From positions 15,766,001-15,830,000 of the forward strand of contig JAWQUS010000026.1 of NCBI GenBank assembly GCA_036365455.1: a stretch of 64,000 nucleotides of DNA, in the 5' to 3' direction. This stretch comes from Macrosoma leucophasiata (lineage: Eukaryota; Arthropoda; Insecta; Lepidoptera; Hedylidae). The notes beneath the pieces were generated by a model that searched no databases, had not been told where the DNA came from, and saw nothing but the letters and a program-made list of their open reading frames with translations. Position numbers and translations under genes: made by a program. How positions within the stretch are numbered: the stretch's first letter is position 1; every line of letters starts with the position of its first letter. Of the stretch, positions 63,980 through 64,000 are shown piece by piece.

Positions 63980-64000
63980 ATTGTAACGTTACTTCACGCA
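63980..64000 (-). mobile_element. SINE family B tail, cut by window end
   Basis: gtaacgttacttcacgca matches the minus-strand start of other B copies. Confidence 0.4.

Overview
This is a gene-poor, repeat-dense animal nuclear window, most likely from a moth or butterfly. It has short exons with GT/AG junctions in long AT-rich introns. It also carries several dozen copies of a few SINE-like families, Helitron relics with A|TC...CTAG|T ends, Penelope-like fragments and hAT-type MITEs. No bacterial-type operons, rRNA genes, CRISPR arrays or intact tRNA genes are seen. The species cannot be named from the sequence.

Two host genes face each other tail to tail. On the plus strand (about 2.1-17.5 kb, possible 3' end near 20 kb) lies the middle and C-terminal part of a ubinuclein/yemanuclein-family gene, a subunit of the HIRA H3.3 chaperone complex. 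Seven exons join in phase to give 636 residues. Two tiny further exons and a stop near 17.5 kb are weaker calls, and the N-terminus lies before the window. On the minus strand (34.6-44.8 kb) lies an Fe65/APBB gene. Nine phase-compatible exons encode an acidic linker, a WW domain, two PTB domains and the true C-terminus (505 residues). A possible first exon sits near 63.7 kb. A repeat-free stretch at 29.45-32.7 kb may be its distal 3' UTR.

The most unusual feature is local amplification of exon pieces. Decayed tandem copies of the PTB1 and PTB2 exon ends fill two Fe65 introns (35.9-36.8 and 37.4-37.9 kb). The last Fe65 exon is the source of a roughly 9-unit, 143-bp GC-rich array (33.4-34.7 kb). 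One ubinuclein exon has a partial copy at 5.5 kb that could be spliced as an in-frame 93-nt cassette exon. In every case the copied part is the 3' side of an exon plus the sequence beyond it. The Fe65 WW domain also has Arg in place of its second signature Trp.

Region by region: 1-2.1 kb is transposon relics (head-to-tail Helitrons, a hAT element with perfect 8-bp target duplication, a 94-bp tandem repeat, a SINE, Penelope ends). 2.1-17.5 kb is ubinuclein exons in TE-filled introns. 17.5-29.4 kb is intergenic DNA or 3' UTR with MITEs and a head-to-head Penelope pair. 29.4-33 kb is repeat-free. 33-45 kb is Fe65. 45-63.6 kb is probably Fe65 upstream intron, full of SINEs, Helitrons, LINE tails and a threefold local duplication. 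63.6-64 kb is a CpG-rich possible promoter/first exon. Many families show snap-back inverted duplications with perfect or near-perfect arms.
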